DNA of 64,000 nt from an uncultured Duncaniella sp. (GTDB lineage Bacteria > Bacteroidota > Bacteroidia > Bacteroidales > Muribaculaceae), in the NCBI GenBank assembly GCA_910578515.1, contig CAJTQR010000001.1:620001-684000 (forward strand). The letters are read 5' to 3'. Positions 16,674-26,397 of the stretch are shown piece by piece. The translations under genes and the position numbers were made by a program. The notes beneath the pieces are model-generated. The model had not been told where the DNA came from and searched no databases. It saw only the letters and a program-made list of their open reading frames with translations. Numbering within the stretch: the first letter of the stretch is position 1; each line of letters starts with the position of its first letter.

Positions 16674-17603
16674 ATGAAAAGATATCTAATTCTCACCATA
16701 CTTTTAGCCTCGGTACTGTTCAAGGCTATCGCCCACACAGACGCCGACCCTGTGCTGATGACAATAAATGGCGAAGATGTGTTTCAGAGCGAATTTGAAT
16801 ACCTCTACCACAAAAACAATATTCAAGTCACAAAACAGTACAGTATCGATGAGTTTCTCGATATGTTCATAGTCTACAGATTGAAAGTGGTCGAGGCGGA
16901 GGCAGCCGGAATTGATACCACCGCCACATTAAGGAATGAATTCACCGAATATTGCCGACAACTCGCACTGCCGTATCTAAGCAAATATAATTTCTCCTTA
17001 GGAGAGGAAGCATTCGGGGCATTATCTGAGAAAGAGCCGGTGTTCAGAAACGTGATGAACGAATACCGTAACGGAATTCTGCTATTTGAGATAAGCAACC
17101 GTCATGTCTGGGAAAAGTCCATATCGGATGCCAACGGTCGAGACAATTATTTCAGGACGCACAAGAATGATTATCTCTGGAATGAACCTCATTACAAAGG
17201 TTACATCGTTTATGCCATCAATGACTCTTTGGCTAAGGAGGCGAATCGTTTCCTCCAATCACGTAGCATACCCTCTGATTCACTCCGGACTACCATCAGC
17301 AAGGCATTCGGGAAGGATGTCAAAATTGAGCGCACAGTAGCCGGTAAAGGTGAGCATCCTGTGGTTGACCATATAGCTTTCGGAGGCAAATATCCAGAGC
17401 AAAAAGGGAGATGGAAAGCGTGGTTCGGATACCAGGGACGTATAATTGACACTCCGGAGGAAGCATCCGATGTGCATGCTCAGCTTACCGCCGACTATCA
17501 GGAACACCTTGAAGAAAACTGGGTGAATGAATTGCGCGGCAAATATAATGTGAAAATCAACCATCATGTTGTCGACAGACTGAAAGCAGAGCTTAAGCAA
17601 TAA
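16674..17603 (+). CDS. SurA-like periplasmic chaperone/peptidyl-prolyl isomerase-related protein
   Basis: 309 residues from ATG 16674 (MKRYLILTIL); ATG 16665 in the same frame would add three residues. The signal peptide spans about 1-20. The N-terminal region resembles the SurA chaperone domain (VLMTINGEDVFQSEFEYLYHKN, here split: VLMTINGEDV then FQSEFEYLYHKN). The C-terminal part (FRTHKNDYLW to WVNELRGKYNV) resembles the end of PpiC proteins. A clear parvulin rotamase core is not recognisable. It probably helps outer-membrane protein folding. The gene is followed after 49 nt by the flippase gene. Confidence 0.72.
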   Translation: MKRYLILTILLASVLFKAIAHTDADPVLMTINGEDVFQSEFEYLYHKNNIQVTKQYSIDEFLDMFIVYRLKVVEAEAAGIDTTATLRNEFTEYCRQLALPYLSKYNFSLGEEAFGALSEKEPVFRNVMNEYRNGILLFEISNRHVWEKSISDANGRDNYFRTHKNDYLWNEPHYKGYIVYAINDSLAKEANRFLQSRSIPSDSLRTTISKAFGKDVKIERTVAGKGEHPVVDHIAFGGKYPEQKGRWKAWFGYQGRIIDTPEEASDVHAQLTADYQEHLEENWVNELRGKYNVKINHHVVDRLKAELKQ

Positions 17604-17652
17604 AACTCATCAACGCTAATCAACAGTCGTCCAACACGTTTTCAGCAAATCA

Positions 17653-19167
17653 ATGAGCGGTAACAGGGTAATCGTAAAAAACACATTCTTCCTCTATGTA
17701 AGAATGTTCCTGACTATGGGCATAAGTCTGTATGCCAGCCGCATCGTACTGCAACAGTTAGGCGTTGAGGACTTCGGTGTGTACAGTGTGGTAGGTAGCC
17801 TCTCGATGTTTTTCCTGTTTCTGAACTATGGGGTCTCCACTGCCATACAACGTTTTCTAACCTACGAGATAGGAATCAAGAATGACGAGGGATTGCAGAA
17901 ATGTTTCTCCTCCGGACTCGCAGTCACCATCCTAATCTGTATTGTGCTGATAACCGCAGGAGAAATAGCAGGATTCTTTGCTATAGATTACCTGCTCGAC
18001 ATTCCGGCGGGAAAAGAGGGTGACGCACTGTTTGTATATCAGTTCACCCTTCTAATGATTGTGCTTGACCTTTTCAAGTCATGTTTCCAGAGCTTGATAC
18101 TGTCCTATGAGAGAATGTCATTTTTCGCATATCTCTCCATCGCCGAAGCGTTGCTGAAGCTAACTGTGGTGATGTTGCTTTCCATATTCCCTGGCAACAA
18201 ACTGCACATCTATGTGATATTACTCACCTCTTCAAGCTTTTTAATACTGATATGCTATCTTCTCTATTCGCGCATAAATTTCCCGAATGTGAAACTCACA
18301 CTGCGCGGTGGCAGGGAACGATTGCGGACTATAGTGTCGTTCACCGGTTGGAATACACTTTCGAGCTTCGCTGACCTTTGCTACATGCAAGGCTCCAACA
18401 TAGTACTCAACATGTTCTATGGTGTGGCACTCAACGCAGCGATGGGTATAACCAACCAAGTGAAAACAGCGGTAATGACCTTCTCAAAGAATGTTCAATT
18501 TGCTGCAAATCCGCATATCATAAAAGAATTTGCAAAGGGGGAATATGAGAATTTCTCCACACTCATCTATGGAGTATCGCGCATCTCGTTCCTTATATTA
18601 TTCCTGCCCGGACTTCCGATTCTGCTCAACATACATACCATACTTTCAATCTGGCTTACAGTAATACCACCCTATACGGAAACATTCATCCAGCTGATGA
18701 TATGCTTCGCACTAATCGACTCTCTGGTGGGTCCGTTATGGATAGGGATGCAAGCCACAGGAAACATAAAGCGTTACCAAATAACCACAAGCATTATATG
18801 GATTTCCATTCTCCCGGTCACATATTATATCTTCAAATATGGAGGCGGTCCGGAATGGGTAATTCTGACTCAGATTATATTCGGGGCAGTACTGATATGT
18901 GTCCGACTTATTTTCGCGCAGTCAAAATGCCATATTCCGGTCAAAAGCTACATAATGCGGGTAATAATTCCATTGGTAAAAGCCACGGCTGCGGCGGCAA
19001 TCATACCGTTGGCGGCATCCCTGTTGTTCACCGGATTAGCAAAACTTGTCATAACTTCGTTGCTCACACTGATAGCACTCCCTTCGGCAAGCTATTTACT
19101 TGCGCTCACGGCATCTGAACGCTCGCAAGTGGTGGCGTTGGTCAAATCCCGACTACATCGGTCCTGA
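17653..19167 (+). CDS. Polysaccharide flippase (Wzx/MATE-like)
   Basis: 504 residues with about 14 hydrophobic segments, beginning with a RIVLQQLGVEDFGVYSVVG signature of the polysaccharide transporter family. It should flip undecaprenyl-linked oligosaccharide units across the inner membrane. It is on the strand opposite to the polymerase, kinase and export genes, and its last 76 bp overlap the 3' end of the polymerase gene in convergent orientation. Both reading frames remain open and end normally in the overlap. No consensus promoter is visible in the 49 nt upstream, so it may be read through from the SurA-like gene. Confidence 0.85.
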   Translation: MSGNRVIVKNTFFLYVRMFLTMGISLYASRIVLQQLGVEDFGVYSVVGSLSMFFLFLNYGVSTAIQRFLTYEIGIKNDEGLQKCFSSGLAVTILICIVLITAGEIAGFFAIDYLLDIPAGKEGDALFVYQFTLLMIVLDLFKSCFQSLILSYERMSFFAYLSIAEALLKLTVVMLLSIFPGNKLHIYVILLTSSSFLILICYLLYSRINFPNVKLTLRGGRERLRTIVSFTGWNTLSSFADLCYMQGSNIVLNMFYGVALNAAMGITNQVKTAVMTFSKNVQFAANPHIIKEFAKGEYENFSTLIYGVSRISFLILFLPGLPILLNIHTILSIWLTVIPPYTETFIQLMICFALIDSLVGPLWIGMQATGNIKRYQITTSIIWISILPVTYYIFKYGGGPEWVILTQIIFGAVLICVRLIFAQSKCHIPVKSYIMRVIIPLVKATAAAAIIPLAASLLFTGLAKLVITSLLTLIALPSASYLLALTASERSQVVALVKSRLHRS

Positions 19168-20441
19168 ATATGCTCCAATCCTGACATGGCGATGTAGAAC
19201 AAGATGAAGCAATAAGGGAAGAGACGGAAAGAGTCGTTATACAGCATCGACATTGCAACGAGCAGATAGAGATAGAGCCGTATATTCCATGCAAACTTAC
19301 GAGTACTGTCGGTCTGCACAATGGTAATCAGATTAATAAGCATCCACACCAAGCCTACCACACCCAACTGCATGAGAATGAAAAACAGCAACGGCCGTGA
19401 GCCTTGCAGAAACCAGTTGTATTTCCGTGCAAAAGGGGTCTGACCTATAACCGATGTCCCTTTAAACTGCCCCACTCCGGCTCCTAACCATACCTTTCCC
19501 CCAGTCTCATCAAGTATCACGGGTGCAAGCACAAGCTTTGAGATTCGGGGAATATCCACCGCCCACACATTGTCGGTTTCAATCTCTTGGTCCTGTACCT
19601 TCATAGCCACATCAATGAGATAATCAATATCCTCACCGATGAAATAATTATACATGTTAGCCTCCGAAAAGACATCGGATGCCTCAGTGTCAACCACGTA
19701 TGAATAGACAGTCACAGCTCCCACTGAAAGTACTCCCACAACCGGGAGCAATTTCACCGCCTTACCGAGCACATGACGGTCAATCCTGACAAGTAGAATA
19801 AAATAGAATACAAAGAGTACAAGACTGATTTTGGTCTCGTTAAGAAATGTGGGATATAAAAGTAGAATCAACAACAGATTCTTACGCAAATTGAAAAAAT
19901 AGCTGCACTCATGATTCCACCGCTTGCACATCAGATAAAATGAGATAAAATAAATGAGCACCGATATTGTACCGGAAGCCCCCTCCCCCATACTACCACC
20001 TACATAATCCCCTGGACCATATTTAAAGAATTGCCATGTTATGCAGATTGCCTGGAGGAATAGAAATATCAACATCTGTCGGTCAAATGACGTTTCAAAC
20101 CGTTCGAAATGTTTGGATGTCAACATCATTCTTATCACCGGAGCAGCAAACAGCACTCCAATAAAATCGCGCGAACCATTGAGCACTGTCACCACCCCCT
20201 GACGGTTAAGCACGGCCGAAACCAACAGGATAATCACAAATGATATAAAAATCCTTATGTCACGTCGATCACGTAGCGCATAGGCTCCAAGAAGCAGAAA
20301 TACTAAATCAGCCATCAAGAACATAGGCGAACGCACAGCCTCAAGTCCGGGGAAAAGTTCATCCTGCACGAATCCCCAGCAAAGTGAAATCCACAAGAAC
20401 AGGAATAGAAGACCTACGTATAGCTTGTATTTCTCAATCAT
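19092..20441 (-). CDS. O-antigen/exopolysaccharide polymerase-like membrane protein (Wzy-type)
   Basis: 449 residues with about eleven membrane segments and a large soluble loop (around residues 235-340). The loop contains GAGVGQFKGTSVIGQTPF and is followed by FLQGSRPLLF, as in the O-antigen ligase/polymerase superfamily. The role is inferred from topology and from its place directly after wzc and wza. It starts 30 nt after wzc. Its 3' end overlaps that of the flippase by 76 bp. Confidence 0.75.
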   Translation of the reverse strand: MIEKYKLYVGLLFLFLWISLCWGFVQDELFPGLEAVRSPMFLMADLVFLLLGAYALRDRRDIRIFISFVIILLVSAVLNRQGVVTVLNGSRDFIGVLFAAPVIRMMLTSKHFERFETSFDRQMLIFLFLQAICITWQFFKYGPGDYVGGSMGEGASGTISVLIYFISFYLMCKRWNHECSYFFNLRKNLLLILLLYPTFLNETKISLVLFVFYFILLVRIDRHVLGKAVKLLPVVGVLSVGAVTVYSYVVDTEASDVFSEANMYNYFIGEDIDYLIDVAMKVQDQEIETDNVWAVDIPRISKLVLAPVILDETGGKVWLGAGVGQFKGTSVIGQTPFARKYNWFLQGSRPLLFFILMQLGVVGLVWMLINLITIVQTDSTRKFAWNIRLYLYLLVAMSMLYNDSFRLFPYCFILFYIAMSGLEHIQDRCSRDLTNATTCERSDAVSASK

Positions 20442-20471
20442 TGCCTCGCAGCTGCTATAATTTTATTCCGG

Positions 20472-22769
20472 TTATTTACGCTCGTGTGAGCCGTTACCAT
20501 AACCATAGCCGTAACCACGCTTCACTTTAGTGCCGTTAACAACCACCGACATATTTCTCAGCCTCTTTTCCTCATAGATATTCTCGATGAATTTGAGGTC
20601 CGAGAGACTACTATGATTGATGCGTGTCACATAAATCACAGCATCAGCAATGCGATTGACAGTAAAAGTGTCGCTGACCATTCCGACCGGAGCTGAATCC
20701 ACGATTATATAGTCGTAACGTTTGCGAAGTTCAGTAAACAGACTGTCAATTTTTCCCGATGCCAAAAGTTCGGAAGGATTTGGAGGAATGGGGCCTGCCA
20801 CAATCACGTCAAAGCTGCTGAAACCTGGCACTGCCGAGATAATGGATTCAACACTCATATCGGGTTGAGAGAGATAGGATGTAAGTCCGGGCGAATCCGG
20901 TATTCCAAGATAGTTAGCCACCTGAGGTTTGCGTATGTCCATACCGACCAGAAGCACTCTCTTCCCTTCAAGCAGCGAGAGTGAGGCTGCAAGATTGATG
21001 GCGATGAAAGTCTTACCTTCGCCCGACTGCGTGGATGTGAGAAGTACAACCTTGTCAGCCTTACCACTGAGCATGAACTGCAGATTGGAACGAAGCAGAC
21101 GGAAGAGCTCGTTGGAAGAGGATGAATCCCTATCGGCCACCACAAGACTCCTCCCGGAAGCATCAAGACACATCTCGCCAAGTATAGGAGCTGTGAGCGC
21201 TTTCTCAATATCCTCACGTGACTCCACTTTGTCACGCAAAAGCTGATAGATATACATCCCCACAGGAGGTACACAAAGTCCAATGAAGAAACATATCACC
21301 AATATCCACTTCATAGACAAGCCAAGCGGTTCGGTCAGAGTGAAGGCTTCATCTATGACCATACCCTTGGGCACGGAATTAGCAAGCAACATGGCTGTCT
21401 CCTCCTGTCGTTGAAGCAAAAAGAGATATAACTGCTGCTTCACCTCCTGCCGACGCTTCATATTGAGATATTCGCGCTCATGAGTTGGTATGTTGCTGAG
21501 TTTGTTGTCGGCTCCCGATTTTTCCTTCCGCAGCTCATTGAGCTGTATGCTGGCGCCATCGTAGGCTTTCGCCAACGATGATTGTATGTTTGCCCTCATC
21601 ATCTCAATCTGTTTATCAAGCTGACGCAGAGCATAATTCTGAGGCTTGGCATTTCGCCGCAGACTTTCCCTGCGCATCACGAGCTCATTGTAACCCTTGA
21701 TGCCCTCCTGCACCTCCGGATTAGAGACATTCAATGGCACCATATCATAAGCATTCACAGAGTCCGCAAGAAAATCGCGAGTCATCTTGATAATTTCCAG
21801 GTTGGTTTCAGCGGCGAGCAGCTCTGCCTCAACACGCCCTTTCTTTTCGGTCTGATAAGTCGCCTCAGCCACCACGTCAATTATCCGATTGTTCTCCTTA
21901 TATCTCTGGATATCTGACTCAGCCAAGTTCAAATCGTGAGCTAAAAGGTCAATTCTATCTTTGAGGAAAAGAGCTGTCTTCTCACCCTGCTGATTCTTTT
22001 CAATGATACCACGCTCATTGTAATTCACAAGAATAGCATTGAGAATAGCACGCCCATAATCGGAATTATGAGTATCAAAGGCGAGTGTGATTACATTACT
22101 CTTGCGGCTCGGGATATCGACAGTTATATCTTTGGCAAGCAGTTCGGCTGCACGGTCATAACCCGTAAAAATTATCCTTGTCGAAACCTCCTCTCCTTTT
22201 GGGAAAACAGCGGTCTTATCAACGGTAAAATCACCATAGATAGTTTTTACCACAGCAGGGAGAGTTACATCCTTTATCTTAGCTATGGTGTGACGCTTTG
22301 CCTTAGCGGTAATATCAGCTTTGCCGGCTTCATTTACCTTGATTTTAAATACCACAGTGGTGCGCAATGTATCAGCAACAGATGGCGCTACCACATCAAT
22401 GGGAAATTCAGGATAGGCAAGATGCGATTTCAGGAACCCATCACGGACATAATGTGTTTTGTTTACCTGCAGTTCCTTTGCCACTTCACGGTAAAGAGAG
22501 TGCGAGCTGATGACAAAAATCTCATCATCCACATATCCGTTTGCACCAAAAAGTTGTTCGAGTCCGCCGAAATTAGCCAATGGATTCATGCTGTCCTGCT
22601 GAATCAGCAGATTGGCACGTACCGCATATTCCTCGGGGTTCATGCGGCAATACACAAATCCAAGCATACCGCACACCAATACTGACACCACAAAATAATA
22701 CCATTTGGAGATATATTTACGCAATAGTGCCCTCACATCTATATAATCCGATGAATTTTTCTTTGCCAT
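20472..22769 (-). CDS. Polysaccharide co-polymerase and tyrosine autokinase (Wzc-type)
   Basis: 765 residues. A Wzz domain with the first membrane helix lies at about 20-45, followed by a long periplasmic coiled coil (about 260-450) and a second membrane helix near 495-515. The cytoplasmic BY-kinase domain has Walker A STQSGEGKTF, Walker A' LLVGMDIRKP and Walker B YIIVDSAPVG. The C-terminal tyrosine cluster is short (GYGYGYGNG), which is the expected autophosphorylation site. It controls chain length and export of the polysaccharide with Wza. It follows wza with 1 nt between stop and start, indicating strict cotranscription. Confidence 0.9.
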   Translation of the reverse strand: MAKKNSSDYIDVRALLRKYISKWYYFVVSVLVCGMLGFVYCRMNPEEYAVRANLLIQQDSMNPLANFGGLEQLFGANGYVDDEIFVISSHSLYREVAKELQVNKTHYVRDGFLKSHLAYPEFPIDVVAPSVADTLRTTVVFKIKVNEAGKADITAKAKRHTIAKIKDVTLPAVVKTIYGDFTVDKTAVFPKGEEVSTRIIFTGYDRAAELLAKDITVDIPSRKSNVITLAFDTHNSDYGRAILNAILVNYNERGIIEKNQQGEKTALFLKDRIDLLAHDLNLAESDIQRYKENNRIIDVVAEATYQTEKKGRVEAELLAAETNLEIIKMTRDFLADSVNAYDMVPLNVSNPEVQEGIKGYNELVMRRESLRRNAKPQNYALRQLDKQIEMMRANIQSSLAKAYDGASIQLNELRKEKSGADNKLSNIPTHEREYLNMKRRQEVKQQLYLFLLQRQEETAMLLANSVPKGMVIDEAFTLTEPLGLSMKWILVICFFIGLCVPPVGMYIYQLLRDKVESREDIEKALTAPILGEMCLDASGRSLVVADRDSSSSNELFRLLRSNLQFMLSGKADKVVLLTSTQSGEGKTFIAINLAASLSLLEGKRVLLVGMDIRKPQVANYLGIPDSPGLTSYLSQPDMSVESIISAVPGFSSFDVIVAGPIPPNPSELLASGKIDSLFTELRKRYDYIIVDSAPVGMVSDTFTVNRIADAVIYVTRINHSSLSDLKFIENIYEEKRLRNMSVVVNGTKVKRGYGYGYGNGSHERK

Positions 22770-22770
22770 C

Positions 22771-23577
22771 TCACTTAACAGTTAAAGCGATTACAAGCGA
22801 TGCTATCACAGAAGCGGCGCTGACCACTGTAGAAACCACAGAAAGTTTAAAAGCGTTGTCCTGATTATATTTTGAATTTGATTGACGCACATTATTGGGC
22901 TCCACATAAATATAATCGTTCTGCTTCACATAGTAATATGGTGACGTGAGCAGAGCCGATGAGTTAAGGTCAACGTGCGCATATTTTCTCTCACCGTTCT
23001 CCTCACGTATTATCAAAACATTTGAACGCTCGCCATAAGGTGTAAGGTCGCCGGCGGCTGAGAGCGCATCGAGGATTGAAAATCGGTTGCGCTTCACAGC
23101 AACCGTTCCGGGCTTTGCCACTTCACCTGCCACGTTGACATTGAAATTCACCAGTTCCACTCTTACGAGCGGGTCATTGACATCACGGGAAATTCTATTG
23201 GTAAGTTCAGCCTGAAGTTGCTCCACGTCCATCCCAGCCACATGAATTTTACCTAATTCGGGGAAATTTATATCGCCCTTGCTGTCCACTACATAAGTCT
23301 GCGATGTGGGAGAAATATATTGCCCAAGCATATTCTTTGTAGCAGGATTATTGACCGGAAGGTTATACACAGCTGTTGCCTCAGGCTCTCCTGATGTAAC
23401 CGAGATAAATAATTCGTCATCAGGTTGCAACTTTGCGAGATAGCTTTCCATAGGGAGAGTCCCTTCCTTTACGGTAGAAATATCGGTAAAATATGGAAGC
23501 ACAGTCTTTGAGGTTCCACACGAAGTCATCACAACTCCGAAGATAACAGCTGAAACGAGTAACTTTATATGGTTCAT
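22771..23577 (-). CDS. Polysaccharide export lipoprotein (Wza-type)
   Basis: 268 residues. The signal peptide ends VMTSCGTSK, a lipobox with Cys near 20. The Poly_export domain (about 45-145) includes LQPDDELFISV and DSKGDINFPELGKIHVAG, followed by one SLBB-like region (NVNVAGEVAKPGTVAV). A C-terminal hydrophobic helix (about 242-266) spans the outer membrane. It is shorter than the E. coli protein, as usual in Bacteroidetes, where one SLBB domain is common. It is first in the wza-wzc-wzy string. The 145 nt between it and the glycosyltransferase gene contain no perfect TAnnTTTG box. Confidence 0.88.
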   Translation of the reverse strand: MNHIKLLVSAVIFGVVMTSCGTSKTVLPYFTDISTVKEGTLPMESYLAKLQPDDELFISVTSGEPEATAVYNLPVNNPATKNMLGQYISPTSQTYVVDSKGDINFPELGKIHVAGMDVEQLQAELTNRISRDVNDPLVRVELVNFNVNVAGEVAKPGTVAVKRNRFSILDALSAAGDLTPYGERSNVLIIREENGERKYAHVDLNSSALLTSPYYYVKQNDYIYVEPNNVRQSNSKYNQDNAFKLSVVSTVVSAASVIASLVIALTVK

Positions 23578-23722
23578 GATGAACTGATTATTTTTTATTT
23601 TTATTAATCAAACTGATTTGAGCCATCGGAATCATCTGATTCATACGATTGTCATAACTGGTTTGATACTATTAAATATAACGCGGTAATGTATATGTTA
23701 TTATCCAAATATAGGTTTATTA

Positions 23723-24817
23723 TCACTCCGACGGAGGAATCAAACTTTTAAGTTTCTCATACATCTGCAGATGCACTATGCCGCTACGGTAACCGGAGGC
23801 AGTGGCTTTGGCGGCGTCGGACATAGCTGATTTTTCAGATGGAGTAAGCCGGATATATGATTCGATTCTCTCGACCAGTTCATCGCTGTCGCCCGGAGAA
23901 AACAAATAACCGTTCTCACCCTCAGCTATATAGCTTGCGGGACCGCCGACATTGCCGGCTATCACGGGTGTACCGGCTGCCATCGCCTCAATACCCACCA
24001 AACCAAGGCTTTCTGCCTCGCGCCCCGTTGGAAATACCAACAGGTCAAAGGAACTGTAGAGGTCAGGCAATGCATGCTGCTCTACCCCACCAAGATATGT
24101 CACTCTATCGCCGATACCCAATCTATCAATCATCTCATGCAAAGCCGCGGTCTGCGCTCCACGTCCTGCCATCACACCACTACATTCCACACCTCTTTTT
24201 GTAAGTATGGAAACTGCTCGAAGGAAAGTATCCCAACCTTTTCCCTCATCAATCCGAGAAACATACCCCAATCTAACCAGACGGGTACAACTGAAACCGG
24301 ACTTTTTCTTTACAAAAAATCTATCGTTAACACCACCCGACGGAGAGACAAACAGTCTATCACCGCTCAACTCAGGAAATTCCCTAAGCACTACATCTTT
24401 AAAATAATCAGATGGAGCCACCACCATCCTTGCCTCAGGCAAAATACCCGCCGCAAGTCTCTTAAGCATTTTTTTTAACCTTGTTGCCGGAAGCACATCA
24501 TCGCCATGCACATTGAATACCAAAGGTAACCTGCGGAAGATGGATGCAAACAGCACGGGCAAAATCGGAAATGTGATTGTATGAATATACACTAAATCAT
24601 ATCGGCGGAATAGCAGGCGTGAAGTTAAGTCAGAATAAAATTTCACATAAGCCGCAATCTTGGCAAGCTTCGAACGGCGTTTCCCCCTTATCACCACCAA
24701 AGAGAGCGAACCGTCGAAATCAAGCTCAGACAACCCTTCCACAAAATTTCTGACAAATGTACCGTAAAGTTTATCTTTGTCCGAAGGATACATATTGGAC
24801 ACTACAAGTATATTCAT
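23723..24817 (-). CDS. Glycosyltransferase family 4 protein
   Basis: 364 residues with a GT-B fold: an N-terminal domain beginning MNILVVSNMYPSDKDKLYG and a C-terminal donor-binding domain with RLGYVSRIDEGKGWDTF and the E-x7-E motif EAESLGLVGIEAMAAGTPVI. Retaining chemistry and a nucleotide-sugar donor are expected; acceptor and sugar cannot be told. It starts 16 nt after the family 2 glycosyltransferase gene and both probably add sugars to the repeat unit of the adjoining polysaccharide system. Confidence 0.87.
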   Translation of the reverse strand: MNILVVSNMYPSDKDKLYGTFVRNFVEGLSELDFDGSLSLVVIRGKRRSKLAKIAAYVKFYSDLTSRLLFRRYDLVYIHTITFPILPVLFASIFRRLPLVFNVHGDDVLPATRLKKMLKRLAAGILPEARMVVAPSDYFKDVVLREFPELSGDRLFVSPSGGVNDRFFVKKKSGFSCTRLVRLGYVSRIDEGKGWDTFLRAVSILTKRGVECSGVMAGRGAQTAALHEMIDRLGIGDRVTYLGGVEQHALPDLYSSFDLLVFPTGREAESLGLVGIEAMAAGTPVIAGNVGGPASYIAEGENGYLFSPGDSDELVERIESYIRLTPSEKSAMSDAAKATASGYRSGIVHLQMYEKLKSLIPPSE

Positions 24818-24833
24818 ACTTCGACAGTTACAG

Positions 24834-25814
24834 TTAGTCCTTACCTTGAAATCTGCGAATCACACACCGGCATGAATGAGCAATCGCTCTGTAAGCCTCT
24901 GACTTCATACACATATAAGTATGCAGCCCCAACCGAATACCGAGAATGCGGACCAATTCTACAAAATGTGTCATGCGTGCAGTGTCGGAATTAAATCCGG
25001 AGATTAGTTCAACATCATAACCACACTCCATATAATAGCCCAGAGTGCGGACAAAGAAACGTTTATTAGACCTAAGGAGCTTTGCATCATTCACATGTGT
25101 GTTCACATATCCATATGATAAATAAATGGATGAAAGCTGCGCGCAAAGTGCAGCGTCCGACATTCTGCGTCGACTTAGAGAGGATTCATTTATACGATAA
25201 AGATATGTGGTGAACGGCACATAATGAACCGAAGGATTCCTTCTCACAAGTAACTGGGATAATAATATACGGTCCTCCGAATGGTTGCAATGAATCAATG
25301 TCTCGTAATCCTCACTGTCAAACAGCGAACGATGAAACAAAGTCCCGCACAAAGAGCAAGTAGTACCACTCAGTATCGCTTTCAAATATGACTCACCGCC
25401 GGTTCCAACCTTGTCGCGCAGACGCTTCCCCTTTATCTCCTTCCGGGAGAAAAGAGACAAATCTCCAGTCACAACCGAAGCACTCGACCCCATTGCCGCA
25501 CCATAGAGAACTTTCAAAGCATTGGCAGGAAGAATATCATCAGAATCGCAGAACAAAAGATATTCGCCTGTCGCTGCCTCATAGCCACGACGGCGCGTCA
25601 TCATTAGTCCAAGATTCTCATTATTTATGAGAATCCGAACCCGCGAATCAGCCTCAGCATACCGCCGAAGTATCTGTAACGAGGCATCGTGACTTGCATC
25701 ATCGACACAAATCACCTCTATATCATTAAAAGATTGTGATAAAATGGAATCGAGACATTCACATAGCCAAGGCTCCACATCATACACAGGCACCAATACT
25801 GAAATCTTACTCAT
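24834..25814 (-). CDS. Glycosyltransferase family 2 protein
   Basis: 326 residues with a GT-A fold at the N-terminus: ISVLVPVYDVEPWLCECLDS, VICVDDASHD and the metal-binding LFCDSDDILP (DSD rather than DXD variants, normal for the family). The C-terminal half is helical and variable. Its start overlaps the end of coaE by 8 bp, which couples translation of a polysaccharide gene to a housekeeping gene. The sugar specificity is unknown. Confidence 0.87.
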   Translation of the reverse strand: MSKISVLVPVYDVEPWLCECLDSILSQSFNDIEVICVDDASHDASLQILRRYAEADSRVRILINNENLGLMMTRRRGYEAATGEYLLFCDSDDILPANALKVLYGAAMGSSASVVTGDLSLFSRKEIKGKRLRDKVGTGGESYLKAILSGTTCSLCGTLFHRSLFDSEDYETLIHCNHSEDRILLSQLLVRRNPSVHYVPFTTYLYRINESSLSRRRMSDAALCAQLSSIYLSYGYVNTHVNDAKLLRSNKRFFVRTLGYYMECGYDVELISGFNSDTARMTHFVELVRILGIRLGLHTYMCMKSEAYRAIAHSCRCVIRRFQGKD

Positions 25815-26391
25815 GACTAAGCTTGATGCCGGCTAACTGAGCCTCAATCTGGGGCAACAACGGCATCATACCGTCATTGATGATTGGTATGACAAGTGGA
25901 TGATGACGCGACGGGATAAATGAATCCTGAGCGGAGATACGGGCAAGCACTTCCTCACGTGAAACGGAATTGCGCTCCATCACACGCGAAATCCGCAAAT
26001 CCAACGGAGCCTCTACCTCCCATACGTAATCTACCATCCTGTCAAGCTCGCTCTGATATAGAATGGCTGTCTCTACAAAACTAACCTTCCCTTGAAGCCG
26101 CGCCCACTTTCTCAAGTCGTCACGCACAGCCGAGTGTACTATTGCATTCAGCTTTTCAAGCCGGTCAGCATCACTGAAGACAATCTCGGCAAGACGCTTG
26201 CGGTCAATGCAACCGTCAAGCACACACTGAGGATGAATCTCTTGTTGCAACCGCGCCTTTATGACATCATCAGTATCCATAAGGCGCTTGGCGCGACTGT
26301 CACAATCATACACATCATAGCCCATCATTGCCACGATGCGACTCACCACGCTCTTGCCGCTTCCTATTCCTCCTGTGATTGCTATCAGCAT
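25807..26391 (-). CDS. coaE: Dephospho-CoA kinase
   Basis: 194 residues. The P-loop is ITGGIGSGKSVVSRI at residues 4-18. The CoA-binding part contains DSRAKRLMD, and the lid has VSREEVLARISAQ. It phosphorylates the 3'-hydroxyl of dephospho-CoA, the last step of CoA synthesis. It follows ybbR with a 6-nt gap and runs into the glycosyltransferase gene by an 8-bp overlap. The nusB-yajC-ybbR-coaE order is typical for Bacteroidetes. Confidence 0.93.
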   Translation of the reverse strand: MLIAITGGIGSGKSVVSRIVAMMGYDVYDCDSRAKRLMDTDDVIKARLQQEIHPQCVLDGCIDRKRLAEIVFSDADRLEKLNAIVHSAVRDDLRKWARLQGKVSFVETAILYQSELDRMVDYVWEVEAPLDLRISRVMERNSVSREEVLARISAQDSFIPSRHHPLVIPIINDGMMPLLPQIEAQLAGIKLSHE

Positions 26392-26397
26392 GACCGG

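Noticed and set aside
22068..22685. 205-codon plus-strand ORF inside the wzc region
   Set aside because: Antisense to the well-supported tyrosine kinase gene, with no domain or promoter of its own.
17653..25814. A complete capsule locus of the phase-variable Bacteroides type
   Set aside because: No invertible promoter repeats, no UpxY/UpxZ-like regulators, and no initiating transferase are visible; only a compact export and assembly set with two glycosyltransferases.
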